Of a DNA stretch of 26,247 bases, positions 16,216 through 24,930 are shown piece by piece. The notes beneath the pieces were generated by a model. That model saw nothing but the letters and a program-made list of their open reading frames with translations. It had not been told where the DNA came from and ran no database searches. The first letter of the stretch is position 1. Every line of letters begins with the position of its first letter. This stretch comes from Chara braunii (Eukaryota; Streptophyta; Charophyceae; Charales; Characeae), in NCBI GenBank assembly GCA_003427395.1, contig BFEA01000015.1:3333132-3359378 (forward strand), in the 5' to 3' direction. The translations under genes and the position numbers were made by a program.

Positions 16216-17775
16216 CTGCAGGCTGCGGTACCACTAAGTTGGGTACGGGTTCTAAAACTTGGGCCGCAACTGCGGAAGGATGACTGGGTCTCCAAAAACG
16301 ATTCCAACCCCATCCCCATGGTCATTTATAGAGTGCTGAATGTGGCCGTGGGAACCACAGATTTGCAGGCATATGAACCGATCATGCCAGGGGCCAAGTG
16401 GACTGGACTGAGAAGGAATCTTGACCTTGACTGCCACCACCTGACCGAGACTCTTACAAGAATCCGAGTTGTGGGAGATGATGACACAGGCTACTTTGCT
16501 TTTGAGATGACCTCCCCCATTTGTGCCCTCTCATTCGACCCTGATGAGTGGGAATGGAGCGGTCATAAACCTACCCCGATTTGGCAGTATACAGTAAGGA
16601 ATGGGTATAAACAGGCCCACCATCTCCACCTGTCAACCCCGGTGGTCTGCAACAAATGGACCCGTGATTCACCATTGGAAGAAGCTAAGCTCATAGATAT
16701 TCCTTGGACCTCTTATGCACACATAACGCCAACCTCTCACCGGGCCCTTTAGTGGCAAATTGTGCATAGATGCCTTCCGACTCCCGACTGGCTAACGACG
16801 CGATCGAATCTTGAACAAAAAGGGGTGTTGTCTCCGATCTGCACTTATTGTGGGCACTCCTCATCCCAACGCCGTCGAGCAGACCTGGAGCACTGTCTGT
16901 TGGCTTGTCCCATGGCTCTCCAAGTCTGGCGATGGTGGGACGCACTATGGTGTAAGCTCTCAGCCACCCCCTTCCAATGGGATATTGGCCTGATACTGCT
17001 GGGGAGGCAAACTGACTACCCATCCACCTGGTCTGCTTTTCAACGAAATCTGTTCAAGAACACTCGGCTGGCCATCCTTATGGTTATATGGAGAACACGA
17101 TGTTCGACCGAACGTAAAGACTTCACCTTTGGCTTCCCTCAGGCTAAAGTGGAGATTGTCGAGCACATTAGGGCCAACATAGTAAAGGCCAATAAGAAGC
17201 TGCTCACTGAGTTGCAAGCAATACCAGATCAATTGAGGAAGCGACAAGCAATCTCAGAGTTTGAGGACCTCTGGCTCGACCCCCAGAGGAAGATGGCAAA
17301 GCTAGGCGATGAAGGGACACTGCTATGGAAGAACTGGCTCGCCAAGGAAAAACACTGGCGGCTGAGATCGCTCGATTGCTTCCACACCCCGCTGTCGGGC
17401 GAGAATGCACGTGCCTTGATAGAGGACCGTGTACACGTAGGGGGAACTCAGACCAACACCCAACCTCTCCCTTCTCCCTCCCTATCCCAGCCTCCACTCC
17501 CTTGCTCTCAACCGCCGCTTACCCCGCCTCCATCGTCGGCCCCATATCCTCCTTCGCCTTCGGCCCCCCTTCCCCGATCTGTCTATCCAATTGCCCCCTT
17601 GTCGCCGCCCCTGACCCCCCCCCCCCCCCTCCCTCTCGCGAGCCCGCCACCGCCCCCCCCCTCCCCTGTCCCGCCTGGCCCGATCCCTCTGTCCTCTTCA
17701 CGCCCCCTTCTCGTTGACCCCCCCTCAGCTGCCCCTTCACCTCCCTCCCACCACGAATGGTGCTCGGCCCCATAA
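16216..17775 (+). pseudogene. LINE ORF2, C-terminal part: CCHC finger and Pro-rich tail, after in-frame TAG stops
   Basis: This continues the ORF2 frame directly after the first TAG and is interrupted once more by a TAG at 16750-16752 (between RAL and WQIVHRCLPTP). The segment HRCLPTPDWL followed by CTYCG, then EHCLLACP and VWRWW is the usual order of the zf-RVT region of plant LINEs. In continuous numbering its ligands are C1349, C1352, H1366 and C1371. After about residue 1540 the protein becomes extremely Pro/Ser-rich up to a TAA at 17775, an unusual tail for a LINE. There is no other stop in 1559 nt, so the two TAGs look like point mutations in a recently active copy, or recoded stops. 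Without readthrough this part is not translated. Confidence 0.8.
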
Positions 17776-17887
17776 ATGGTCTCCCGTCCCCAGACCGGGG
17801 TTCAGGTCACCAAGCCATGCACAACGGCAGCCTTGAAGAGCTCCAGCATTCTCAGCCTCAGCAACAGGGTGACATACAGGCGGGAGG

Positions 17888-18190
17888 TAAGAGACATAAA
17901 CAAAGTCATGGATACCACAGAAAAAGATGATGTGAGTTTTAATATCATGGCATCATCACCTCCTTCCAACAGTCCCTGATTCTACACCATCAAGGACTAC
18001 ACTCAACCCTTCTACTCATACACCACTCAAGCCAGGTCCCGGAAATGCATTAGCGGCCGGTCCCTTTCCACCTGAGTTCCCAGGGCGAGTGCCATTAGTA
18101 GGCAGCACATTCTGTGCCGGAGGTAGCGCCGACGCTGGCTGATTACCCGCAGCAGGATTAACCCACGGCACTGCACCAGACATCGCCGGG
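17888..18190. repeat. 303-bp direct repeat, copy 1
   Basis: This is about 96% identical to 19549-19851 in the same orientation, with roughly a dozen substitutions. It begins TAAGAGACATAAAC in both copies, and its left edge coincides with the end of the LINE. On the minus strand it spans the last ~58 codons, the stop and ~130 bp of 3' sequence of the Pro/Ala-rich ORF at 18016-18729. It has no TG...CA ends, so it is not obviously an LTR. Confidence 0.85.
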
Positions 18191-18729
18191 ATCGCCGCTG
18201 GCATAGCCGCAAGCATCATCGCAGGCCAGTGTCCGCTGGCCGGCCACGCTTGCAAGCCCCATTGTCCATGTTGCAACTGATATCCAAACGCACTCATGGA
18301 GCCTGGTGGTGCCGCCGCCATTGTCGGATGTGGCCCAGGCATCATCACCTGTTGCCCGGCTTGTACCGCCTGTCCCGCAGGAGCTGGCATCGTGTACTGA
18401 GGCACCGCGCCAGAAGGCAGCACTCCAGGCGGAGCAGGTACCGATCCCGCCATACCGCCCGCGTACTGTATGGGGTTCCCTTGATTCTGGGCATGCTGCC
18501 CATTCCCCGCATAACTCATATCAGTCCAGAATCGGCCACAGTTCGACCAACGTCCACGCCGGTTCACACTCCGACTGCTCCGACCTCGACCGTACATATG
18601 AGTGATGATGGATATCGCAAACAACACCCACCCTACTCCAAGTCCAATGGTGAAGCCTTGCTCACGATGTTTCGTACTAATCCGTATATCCTTCGTCTTC
18701 CAATTTCCAATCATCCAGTCATCCCCCAA
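18016..18729 (-). CDS. Pro/Ala/Gly/Gln-rich ORF, unrecognised (gag-like or host exon)
   Basis: A minus-strand frame of about 237 codons is open upstream only to a stop near 18745. The start is unclear: ATG candidates include those of MIGNWKTKD and MSYAGNGQ. Residues ~28-46 (TIGLGVGWVLFAISIITH) look like a membrane segment if translated from the upstream start. A basic stretch follows (RGRSSRSVNRRGRWS). The remainder is low complexity: QNQGNPIQYAGG, VPAPPGVLPSG, PAGQAVQAGQQ, PAMSGAVPWVNPAAG. The last ~58 codons recur in the same frame at 19549-19851, so the segment has moved or duplicated with its coding frame intact. It could be the N-terminal, gag-like part of a retroelement or an exon of a host gene. 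I cannot decide between these. Confidence 0.4.
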   Translation of the reverse strand: MGDDWMIGNWKTKDIRISTKHREQGFTIGLGVGWVLFAISIITHMYGRGRSSRSVNRRGRWSNCGRFWTDMSYAGNGQHAQNQGNPIQYAGGMAGSVPAPPGVLPSGAVPQYTMPAPAGQAVQAGQQVMMPGPHPTMAAAPPGSMSAFGYQLQHGQWGLQAWPASGHWPAMMLAAMPAAIPAMSGAVPWVNPAAGNQPASALPPAQNVLPTNGTRPGNSGGKGPAANAFPGPGLSGV

Positions 18730-19548
18730 CTGAATACCCTCCCTACCTCACTTACTCAGGTAAGCCAATCACTACACGCCGTGGGGCAACAATTGATCGT
18801 GCTACCACACCTCTGCGCATTTTCAGCACCTCTCCACCGCAAAGTATCATGCCAACAGTACCAGATGGCTTACCGCATCACTACGTCACAACAACTCAAC
18901 TGCTCACCGGTGGCCTGTGCTACCGCACGTGCGCATCTTCATCCAATCTCGACCGCACAGTGTCGGGCCAGATGACTTATCGCGTTGCTACGCCCCAGCC
19001 ACTTGGGCAGCAGTTAGCGTGCTATCGCGTATAGCGCATTTAGCAACAGCATATACCCGTCTCAGAATATGTTGTCGAACACCATCCTCGCTACCGCCAA
19101 TCGTATGTAGCAGTACGAGCCCTGCTCAGCAATCTTCTATACGAATACAGCGGCGTTACCACGCATCCGTGCCTTATCTCATGTGTCGTCCTTGCCTCGC
19201 AGCCGTCTTTCGTGATAGGATACGTCCAACAGTTAGTACAGCAATCAGCAACCAAACACGTATTCGCAAGAGAATATAGATAAAAGAACGATGATACGAA
19301 CGCATCCAATACCGCGCGATGACGCGCGGGGCTTACAATATGAATCAAAAGAGACTCATGAACGGAAGTAAACGATTCCAACTTAGAATAGATTAACAGT
19401 GATTAACTTAGCAACTTAGCAACTTTAATAGCTGCAAAATATGCACGATCATCCGCAACCACCCATGGAATCACGGAAGGTTGGAGAGGATCGGCACCTC
19501 AGGCTCGTTCCCAAGCCACGGCAAGGTCGAGTCTGAGGCTGTATACCA
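18730..19548. other. Spacer between the two 303-bp repeats; no gene recognised
   Basis: GC is intermediate, with many CGC/GCA motifs. Overlapping ORFs occur on the plus strand (for example 18229-18975, 18917-19279) without a domain. On the minus strand this would be the upstream region of the Pro/Ala-rich ORF. A candidate acceptor, TATTCAG, lies near 18733, consistent with an intron, but no upstream exon was recognised. Confidence 0.35.
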
Positions 19549-19851
19549 TAAGAGACATAAACAAAGTCATGGATACCAAAGAAAAAGATGATGTGAGTTT
19601 TAATATCATGGCGTCATCACCTCCTTCCAACAGTCCCTGATTCTACACCATCAAGGACTACACTCAACCCTTCTACTCATACGCCACTCAAGCCAAGTCC
19701 CGGAAACGCATTAGCGGCCGGTCCCTTTCCACCCGAGTTCCCAGGGCGAGTGTCATTAGTAGGCAGCACATTCTGTGCCGGAGGTAGCGCCGACGCTGGC
19801 TGATTACCCGCAGCAGGATTAACCCACAACACTACACCAGACATCGTCGGG
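19549..19851. repeat. 303-bp direct repeat, copy 2
   Basis: This is the partner of 17888-18190, 1661 bp to the right. On the minus strand it keeps the terminal coding segment (VNPAAGNQPASALPPAQ, then the same stop) with a few substitutions. It lacks the upstream part of the ORF, so it is a fragment comprising the 3' end only. Confidence 0.85.
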
Positions 19852-19873
19852 GCAGTCGATCCCCCGGATAGGC
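19850..19873. repeat. Short palindromic motif, copy 1 (partner at 20604)
   Basis: GGGGCAGTC(G/A)ATCCCCCGGATA occurs here and at 20604-20626. It can pair with itself (GGGG with CCCC). It directly abuts the end of the 303-bp repeat, so it may be a junction or terminal motif of an element. Confidence 0.5.
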
Positions 19874-19876
19874 GGG

Positions 19877-20029
19877 AGGTAGCTGCCTGGGACTACAACA
19901 GAGGATCAGCGTTGCACAACAGCCGACGAAGAGAGGGCCCATTCCTCCCTGCAGGAGGCAGGTAGCTGCCTGAGATTACAACAGAGGATCAGCGTTGCAC
20001 AAACAGCCGACGAAGAGAGGGCCCATTCC
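19877..20029. repeat. 83-bp tandem duplication, two copies
   Basis: Copy 1 at 19877-19959 and copy 2 at 19960-20029 (3' end truncated) both begin AGGTAGCTGCCTG and contain GAGGATCAGCGTTGCAC and GACGAAGAGAGGGCCCATT. They differ by two substitutions and one inserted A. No coding assignment was possible. Confidence 0.85.
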
Positions 20030-20603
20030 CCCCAACCGGAACAGGGGCCGGTGGGGGATAAGGCCCGTTCTCTTCCATTTGGCAAGGACCTTCAAATCAG
20101 CCTGGCTAGGGAGAAGGGGAAGAGGAAGGAAGAGGAAGGAAGAGGAGGAAAAGCATAGGGACAAGGAATAGAACATAGGAAAGACAAACTTCACAGGGTT
20201 CTAAGTACTCACGGCCAGAGCAGAGCTGTCTACTATGGAATGACACAAGAAGCCAGTCACTGTTTGGGCCGCAGAGGAAAATGAGTTGAAGAGCAGTTGT
20301 CACCTATGGTTAAGTGTGTATGTGCAAACCATAACCTATACTGTGACGCGGTAATAAACCCCACAGAAATCTGGGTGTACAATCATTCGAAGCATAGGCT
20401 AATACAAGCATAGAACTTACGGTCTTTACAGCGGGGGGAGCTGTGATGGCAGCAATTTCACGACATTCTACGTGGTGCTCCGCTTCTGGGCCTAACCATA
20501 CCGCCTTTAAGTTACTCTGATCCCATTAACTATGTAAGAAACATATGCTATTAGACTTTAGGCGGCCCACAGAGGGCTAGCTCACCAACACACACATCAA
20601 CAC
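20030..20603. other. No gene seen
   Basis: Mixed sequence with a purine-rich patch of GGAAGA units at about 20110-20150. The minus ORFs at 19976-20194 and 20106-20303 are short and featureless. No promoter, RNA gene or domain was recognised. Confidence 0.4.
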
Positions 20604-20626
20604 CGGGGCAGTCAATCCCCCGGATA
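20604..20626. repeat. Short palindromic motif, copy 2
   Basis: This is the second occurrence of the GGGGCAGTCAATCCCCCGG motif, 754 bp from the first and in the same orientation. Confidence 0.5.
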
Positions 20627-20700
20627 GTCAGGGGTAATCAATGATGGCGGGCACAACACATTGATCTGGTTGTAATATGGTACCTCTGATTGTATAGGGG

Positions 20701-20750
20701 GCGCTGGACCCATTTTCTAGCAGGTGCAACTCCCCAGCAATAGATGGAGC
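20701..20750. repeat. Dispersed repeat, copy 2 (partner at 6708)
   Basis: GCGCTGGACCC, CTAGCAGGTG, CTCCCCA and ATAGATGGAGC are in the same order and orientation as at 6708-6758. The two copies are about 14 kb apart and ~80% alike, so they belong to an old dispersed family. Confidence 0.55.
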
Positions 20751-20930
20751 AGTCCAAAGCTACTACTAGTCGGGGCTGCTCATATAATCCCCTCTCGTAG
20801 ACAGCCCCAGCTCTTTCCATACACAAAAAGGCAAGACCATCACCAAAGATCCCGACGTGTATGCAGGCACAAAGAAAAGAAACACCCAGTGGTAAGAAGT
20901 GGGAGTAAGGCAAAAGGGAGTGAAGCAAAA

Positions 20931-21020
20931 GACAGTGAAGCAAAGGGCAGGGAGCCAACCACGCATTGGACAACAGACAGTGAAGCAAAGGGCAGGGAGC
21001 CAACCACGCATTGGACAACA
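20931..21020. repeat. Perfect 45-bp tandem duplication
   Basis: Bases 20931-20975 and 20976-21020 are identical. The 45-bp period keeps every reading frame open. The plus frame (20724-21200) reads DSEAKGREPTTHWTT twice, preceded by a partial GSEAK unit. The minus frame reads CCPMRGWLPALCFTV twice. Neither protein is recognised, so the region may be coding on one strand or a young non-coding duplication. Confidence 0.9.
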
Positions 21021-21059
21021 AGTGGCAACACGGAACATGGGCTGGAGGGCATGAGGGAG

Positions 21060-23379
21060 GTGGGTGGGCAGCCTCCCTTTCTCGACCGAACCATCGTTTC
21101 CCCCACGGTCATCGTACCATCCACTGTGTTTGCCTTACTCTCTCCGCTGAAGATAGACTATACTTGTGTTCAAACATGCAGTCATATACATCGTGTCTGA
21201 GTGATTGACAATCGTATGGAACCCTGAAAGAAATTGGGGTAGTCATGAATAGGTTATAGTCGCGATCAATTATATTAACGAATAAGGGAAAATCATTGAA
21301 GATCATGGATATCAACATACCGTCTTAATTTTTATCCAATCTCTACGCATAAGGTAGTTATTTTCTCATTAGGTCTACCATTTATCATTTGCTTGACTCT
21401 GTACCGAACGTTCTTGATTATCAATATTCCTTTTTTAACCCGTAAAGACCATGTCGGATGTTGGAAGCTAAAAACACCTTATTTTTGCCAATGATTGCAC
21501 TTTTTTTCAAAGGTAGGTTTGGAGAATGAAACAAAGAATAGATTGACCACGAACCCTAGCGTGGTCATGGAGGAAAACTAATTGTATCATTTTGTCAAAC
21601 GTTGAGGTAAGTCATGAACTAGTTTATATACAACTTGTTGGTATGGATATAAGCCTTGTCAAAGTTTATGAAAACAATTATAGGTTTAATCGTCCTTTGT
21701 TGTACACCCGAAGGATAACATTGACCAGTAGTATATTTATTTTTTATTTTTCTATTATGCAAAACCGTTATTTAGTCATGTTATATCATACCCTCAAGAT
21801 CCTTTTGAAATCCATTAGCTTGGAGTCCAACTAGCATAATGATTTCGTTACTTATTGTGAGGAGGGTTTTGGGCTAGTAATTTCTATTACCAAACTTATC
21901 TATTTTTTTAATTGGAGGACTAGTATACCTTGTCTTATTTTCTTTATTAAAGTATTTCCCTCATAAATGACCTTATACAATCTCATAAGCTTCGACACTA
22001 AAATATTTTAAAGATATCATAAATCCGGTTTATTAAAGCATCGCTCAAGTTATATTCTTCCCTGTAAAGATTTATACTAATCAGTATTTCACCGCGACTG
22101 ACCTATTTTTCCATGTGTTCAATCCAGCTACAAATTGCAATATTAATAACTTGCACTATTGGTGCAAGGTCCATAAGGAGTTAGTTTTTAAAATTTTCGT
22201 GTTTGCATGTTAATGTTTGAAAATGTTGTTAATGGAAGCCGAAAATTTTAAATAATTTGTAATGTTATTTATAACAAAACCATAAACTATTTTAACGAAA
22301 CTTACACCAATTTATAAAGTGGATACCATATTAACTAACCGCATAAAGAAGAATAGGGGAAAAAAAATATATTAAACTGTAAGGCAATTTGCCAACATTT
22401 CAATTTCAAAAACTTTTCAAAATTTTAGAAATGTAAGCAGAGGAATTTCCAATGTTAAAAAAAACAACATTTATGATACAACAATCTTGAACCAAAACAA
22501 AAACAGAAAAAAAAAATACAGGCATAAAATCTTACCCCAAACCCTACTTTTACTTTCGGCCCATCAACCCAAGAGTTGTAAAGTGAGGGTCCCTTAACTA
22601 ATTTTTGTTATCTTTGGACATGGTTCCCTTCATATGTTTTATGTATATAGAAGCGACGGGTGTGCCTATTTTCGAGTTTTGAAATAGTGTGGTATTGTAT
22701 TTTTGAGATATAGTGACTGATGTGTGTCACTGTTTAATTAACCTTGAACGCGACACCTATTTCATGATTTTTGAAGTAGCATAGCTTGTGGTTTTCAACA
22801 TCGCTACTCATGATCGGACTTAGGCTTAAACTGTGTACCTGTACTGTGGTACTGTCTAAAGTAGCGTAGCATGAAGTAGGTAAATACTGGGTTGTTGATG
22901 TCATGCTAAGCCCCGGATTGAACTAGGTATCTATGCGTGTGAGTTTGCTTAGTTGAGATAATGAGTTTTAGAAATACCTACCGGGTCTCAGATGAACCGA
23001 GACTGGTTTCAGGTTGCTTACATCTGGCTTTTATAGACTTAACTAGTCTAAGCGTGTGACACGGTCAACTCAGATACTATAATTATACAATTTGGATGAC
23101 TCATTAGTCCTCTTACGGGCATTCGCTATTCGCACGAGCGGTCGCGGACGCGGGTATGACGGAATGTTCAGAGGATCATGGGGTTGTAGAACGTAGTGTT
23201 ATGTTGTAAATCTCTAATGAGTGTACTTCGTTAATTTCAATGTTTGTGACTTATCTGTGACTAGCCTTAACGTGTGATTGACTGATTGACTGCTCTGCAT
23301 GCTCGATATGTGAGTGACATCGATATTTGTGAAGTTTGAAGTGTAAAGCATGTTATCGGCGAGATAAGTGGGGGTGTCA
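21060..23379. other. 2.3-kb AT-rich region, no gene recognised
   Basis: Composition turns AT-rich from about 21200 and stays so to about 23050, with stops frequent in all frames. The longest frame (21592-21834, 80 codons) has no motif. From 23050 onward composition approaches that of the degenerate retroelement that follows, so 23100-23379 may be its 5' untranslated part. No promoter, RNA gene or terminal repeat was found. Confidence 0.5.
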
Positions 23380-24114
23380 ATGACGGGGCATGGCGATCAG
23401 CGTGACTACGAACATGGAGACCAGTGAGGCTACGACAGCGACTATCAGGGCTACGACGGTGATCACCATGATCACACAGGAGAGAGGCGTGGGTATGATC
23501 GTGGTCCTAGATGTGGACCCCCCACGTGTTTTAACTGCAATGAATTTGGGCACTACGTGAAGAAGTCCCTGCATCCTCGCAAAAACTCACATCCAGGTCC
23601 TCCATCTACGAATTCTAGGTGAGCGCGATCAACTTCACCAAGGTGTTATGATCAAGCTTACTGAAGACGCACGACACCAAGCGACCCTATCCACTTGAAG
23701 GTCGCGGAGATCGGGAAGAGTGTAGCGGTAGTTTGTCAATATGTGAAAAACAAGCAGCAAAATAAGGCAGCGAAAGAATGGAAGGAAGTTGAAAAGAAGG
23801 AAGCAGTTGAACGAGAGGAAGCCGAGTAATGGGCCATCGAACTGAAGATGAAGAAGAAGGAAGAAATGGCACGGAAGGAAGCCGAGAGGGAGGGGATGAA
23901 TAAAAACTTGAAGATGGACATCAGGATGGCGGTACGGGTTGGAGAACTGCGAAAGGATGTGTGGGAAGACGTGAAACATGAGGTTCGCGAAGCAATCAAC
24001 GAACTATGCACGACTTTGGCAAGGGGGAAACAGAAGGAGGTGCGTTTGATAACTCCTGGGACTCTGGAGCAGCGTAGGCATCTCGAGAGACCGTTCGCTA
24101 TAAAGGCAATATGA
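23380..24114 (+). pseudogene. Gag-like zinc-knuckle and coiled-coil protein, broken by stops
   Basis: From the ATG at 23380 one frame reads a Gly/Asp/Tyr/His-rich N-terminus (GYDSDYQGYDGDHHDH), then CFNCNEFGHYVKKS at 23527. This is a CX2CX4HX4C knuckle whose last Cys has become Ser. A charged segment follows (NKAAKEWKEVEKKEAVEREE, then LKMKKKEEMARKEAEREG), strongly coiled-coil in character. In-frame stops lie at 23425, 23620, 23662 and 23827, and the frame ends near 24114. Knuckle plus coiled coil is typical of nucleic-acid-binding gag/ORF1 proteins. The lost ligand and four stops mean it is non-functional. Confidence 0.65.
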
Positions 24115-24241
24115 TGATCTTATTACAGGTGGTTGGAGACAAAAAGAGTAAATGAGCTCCCTAAAGAGTTTTGGGTAGCCATATAACCGACCTCTCCTCA
24201 AACTTGATGAAATATTTTGAGGTAGTCCAAGAGTCGGGTGT

Positions 24242-24930
24242 GTGGGGGAAATGGTGGGCCACGACATCCTCACCCTTTTCTATAAGAAAGATGATAAATC
24301 TAACATTAGGAACTATAAAGTTCGTAGATTATTGTCCCGAGTGCTTCAAGACAAGTACGGCCAAGGCCTCAGCGCAGTTTTATTGGTGATAGTGAAATTT
24401 GAAGATAGGCTGAAATTATGTGAACTTCATAAGGTAGTCAAGGATTTGTTGATGTGTTGTGAATTACCTGTCTGCTTTTTGCGTCGTGCATGTATGAAGA
24501 CTCTGAGCGGGTGGGTGAAGAACCAAACGATCGATGAGTTGTTGCATAATCATTGAGCTTTCATTGCTTGACATGTGATGACCTGCCAATGCACAGGCCT
24601 ACTCTATCCGAGAGTGGTTGGGCATGTACACTATCGCCTGGGCAGGGAGATGGTTGATAATCCGATCTTAGTTAATGCTAACAATATTATGAAGGTCAAT
24701 GACACTGATCGATTACGGGATCCGGGAAGGTTTTCGGAAGTGGATAAATTTAAAAGGGAGAGTATCATTGATCACTAGGGTCTGCTGACTAGTTGTATTG
24801 CAGGTGGAAACATTTATCAATCCTCAACTCTCACTATTGATGGGGTGTTGGAAACAAGGAAGTGCTTTGAAGGTCTGTTTTTTACCCCTCTCGACCGGAA
24901 CACCGACGAAAAATCTACTATGAGGCTATG
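24242..24930 (+). pseudogene. Middle domain of the degenerate retroelement, function unknown
   Basis: A second frame reads VGHDILTLFYKKDDKSNIRNYK, LLSRVLQDKYGQGLS, then VKNQTIDELLHNH, and, after TGA stops at 24554 and a few codons later, CQCTGLLYPRVVGHVHYRLG and further to a TAG near 24779. Another frame then gives FFTPLDRNTDEKS and runs, after a shift, into the reverse transcriptase. LYKKDDKSNIRNY resembles the YKKGDK...NYRPI motif of reverse transcriptases, but the conserved sequence that should follow is missing. I regard it as coincidence or a fragment. The Cys/His residues (HNH, CQC) could form a zinc site. Confidence 0.45.

Larger units (their letters stand above)
11768..17887 (+). mobile_element. 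Near full-length bicistronic LINE (non-LTR retrotransposon)
   Basis: The order is ORF1 (11768-12766), a 29-nt spacer, then ORF2 with an N-terminal EEP-type endonuclease, a reverse transcriptase and a C-terminal CCHC finger (frame open to 17775 except for two TAG codons), and a short 3' UTR. This is the plan of LINEs with an APE-like endonuclease, which nick target DNA and prime reverse transcription there. The 5' limit lies between 11728 and 11768. The 3' limit is placed at 17887, where a different repeat begins. No poly(A) tail and no target-site duplication could be seen. No RNase H domain was recognised. All N bases of the window fall inside ORF2, suggesting many similar copies in the genome. 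Confidence 0.9.

Noticed and set aside
18229-18975. 248-codon plus-strand ORF, Arg/His/Pro-rich
   Set aside because: It overlaps the minus ORF at 18016-18729, whose C-terminal frame is preserved in a second copy. The plus frame looks like its shadow.
17888-19851. LTR retrotransposon flanked by the 303-bp repeats
   Set aside because: The repeats lack TG...CA ends and contain coding sequence. No primer-binding site, polypurine tract or pol domain lies between them.
19877-20029. CRISPR-like or satellite array
   Set aside because: There are only two adjacent copies without spacers, so it is a simple tandem duplication.
24255-24330. LINE-type reverse transcriptase motif 1 (FYKKDDKSNIRNYK)
   Set aside because: The conserved residues that should follow NYRPI are absent and the real RT motifs appear ~800 bp downstream. 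It is kept as part of an unassigned middle domain.
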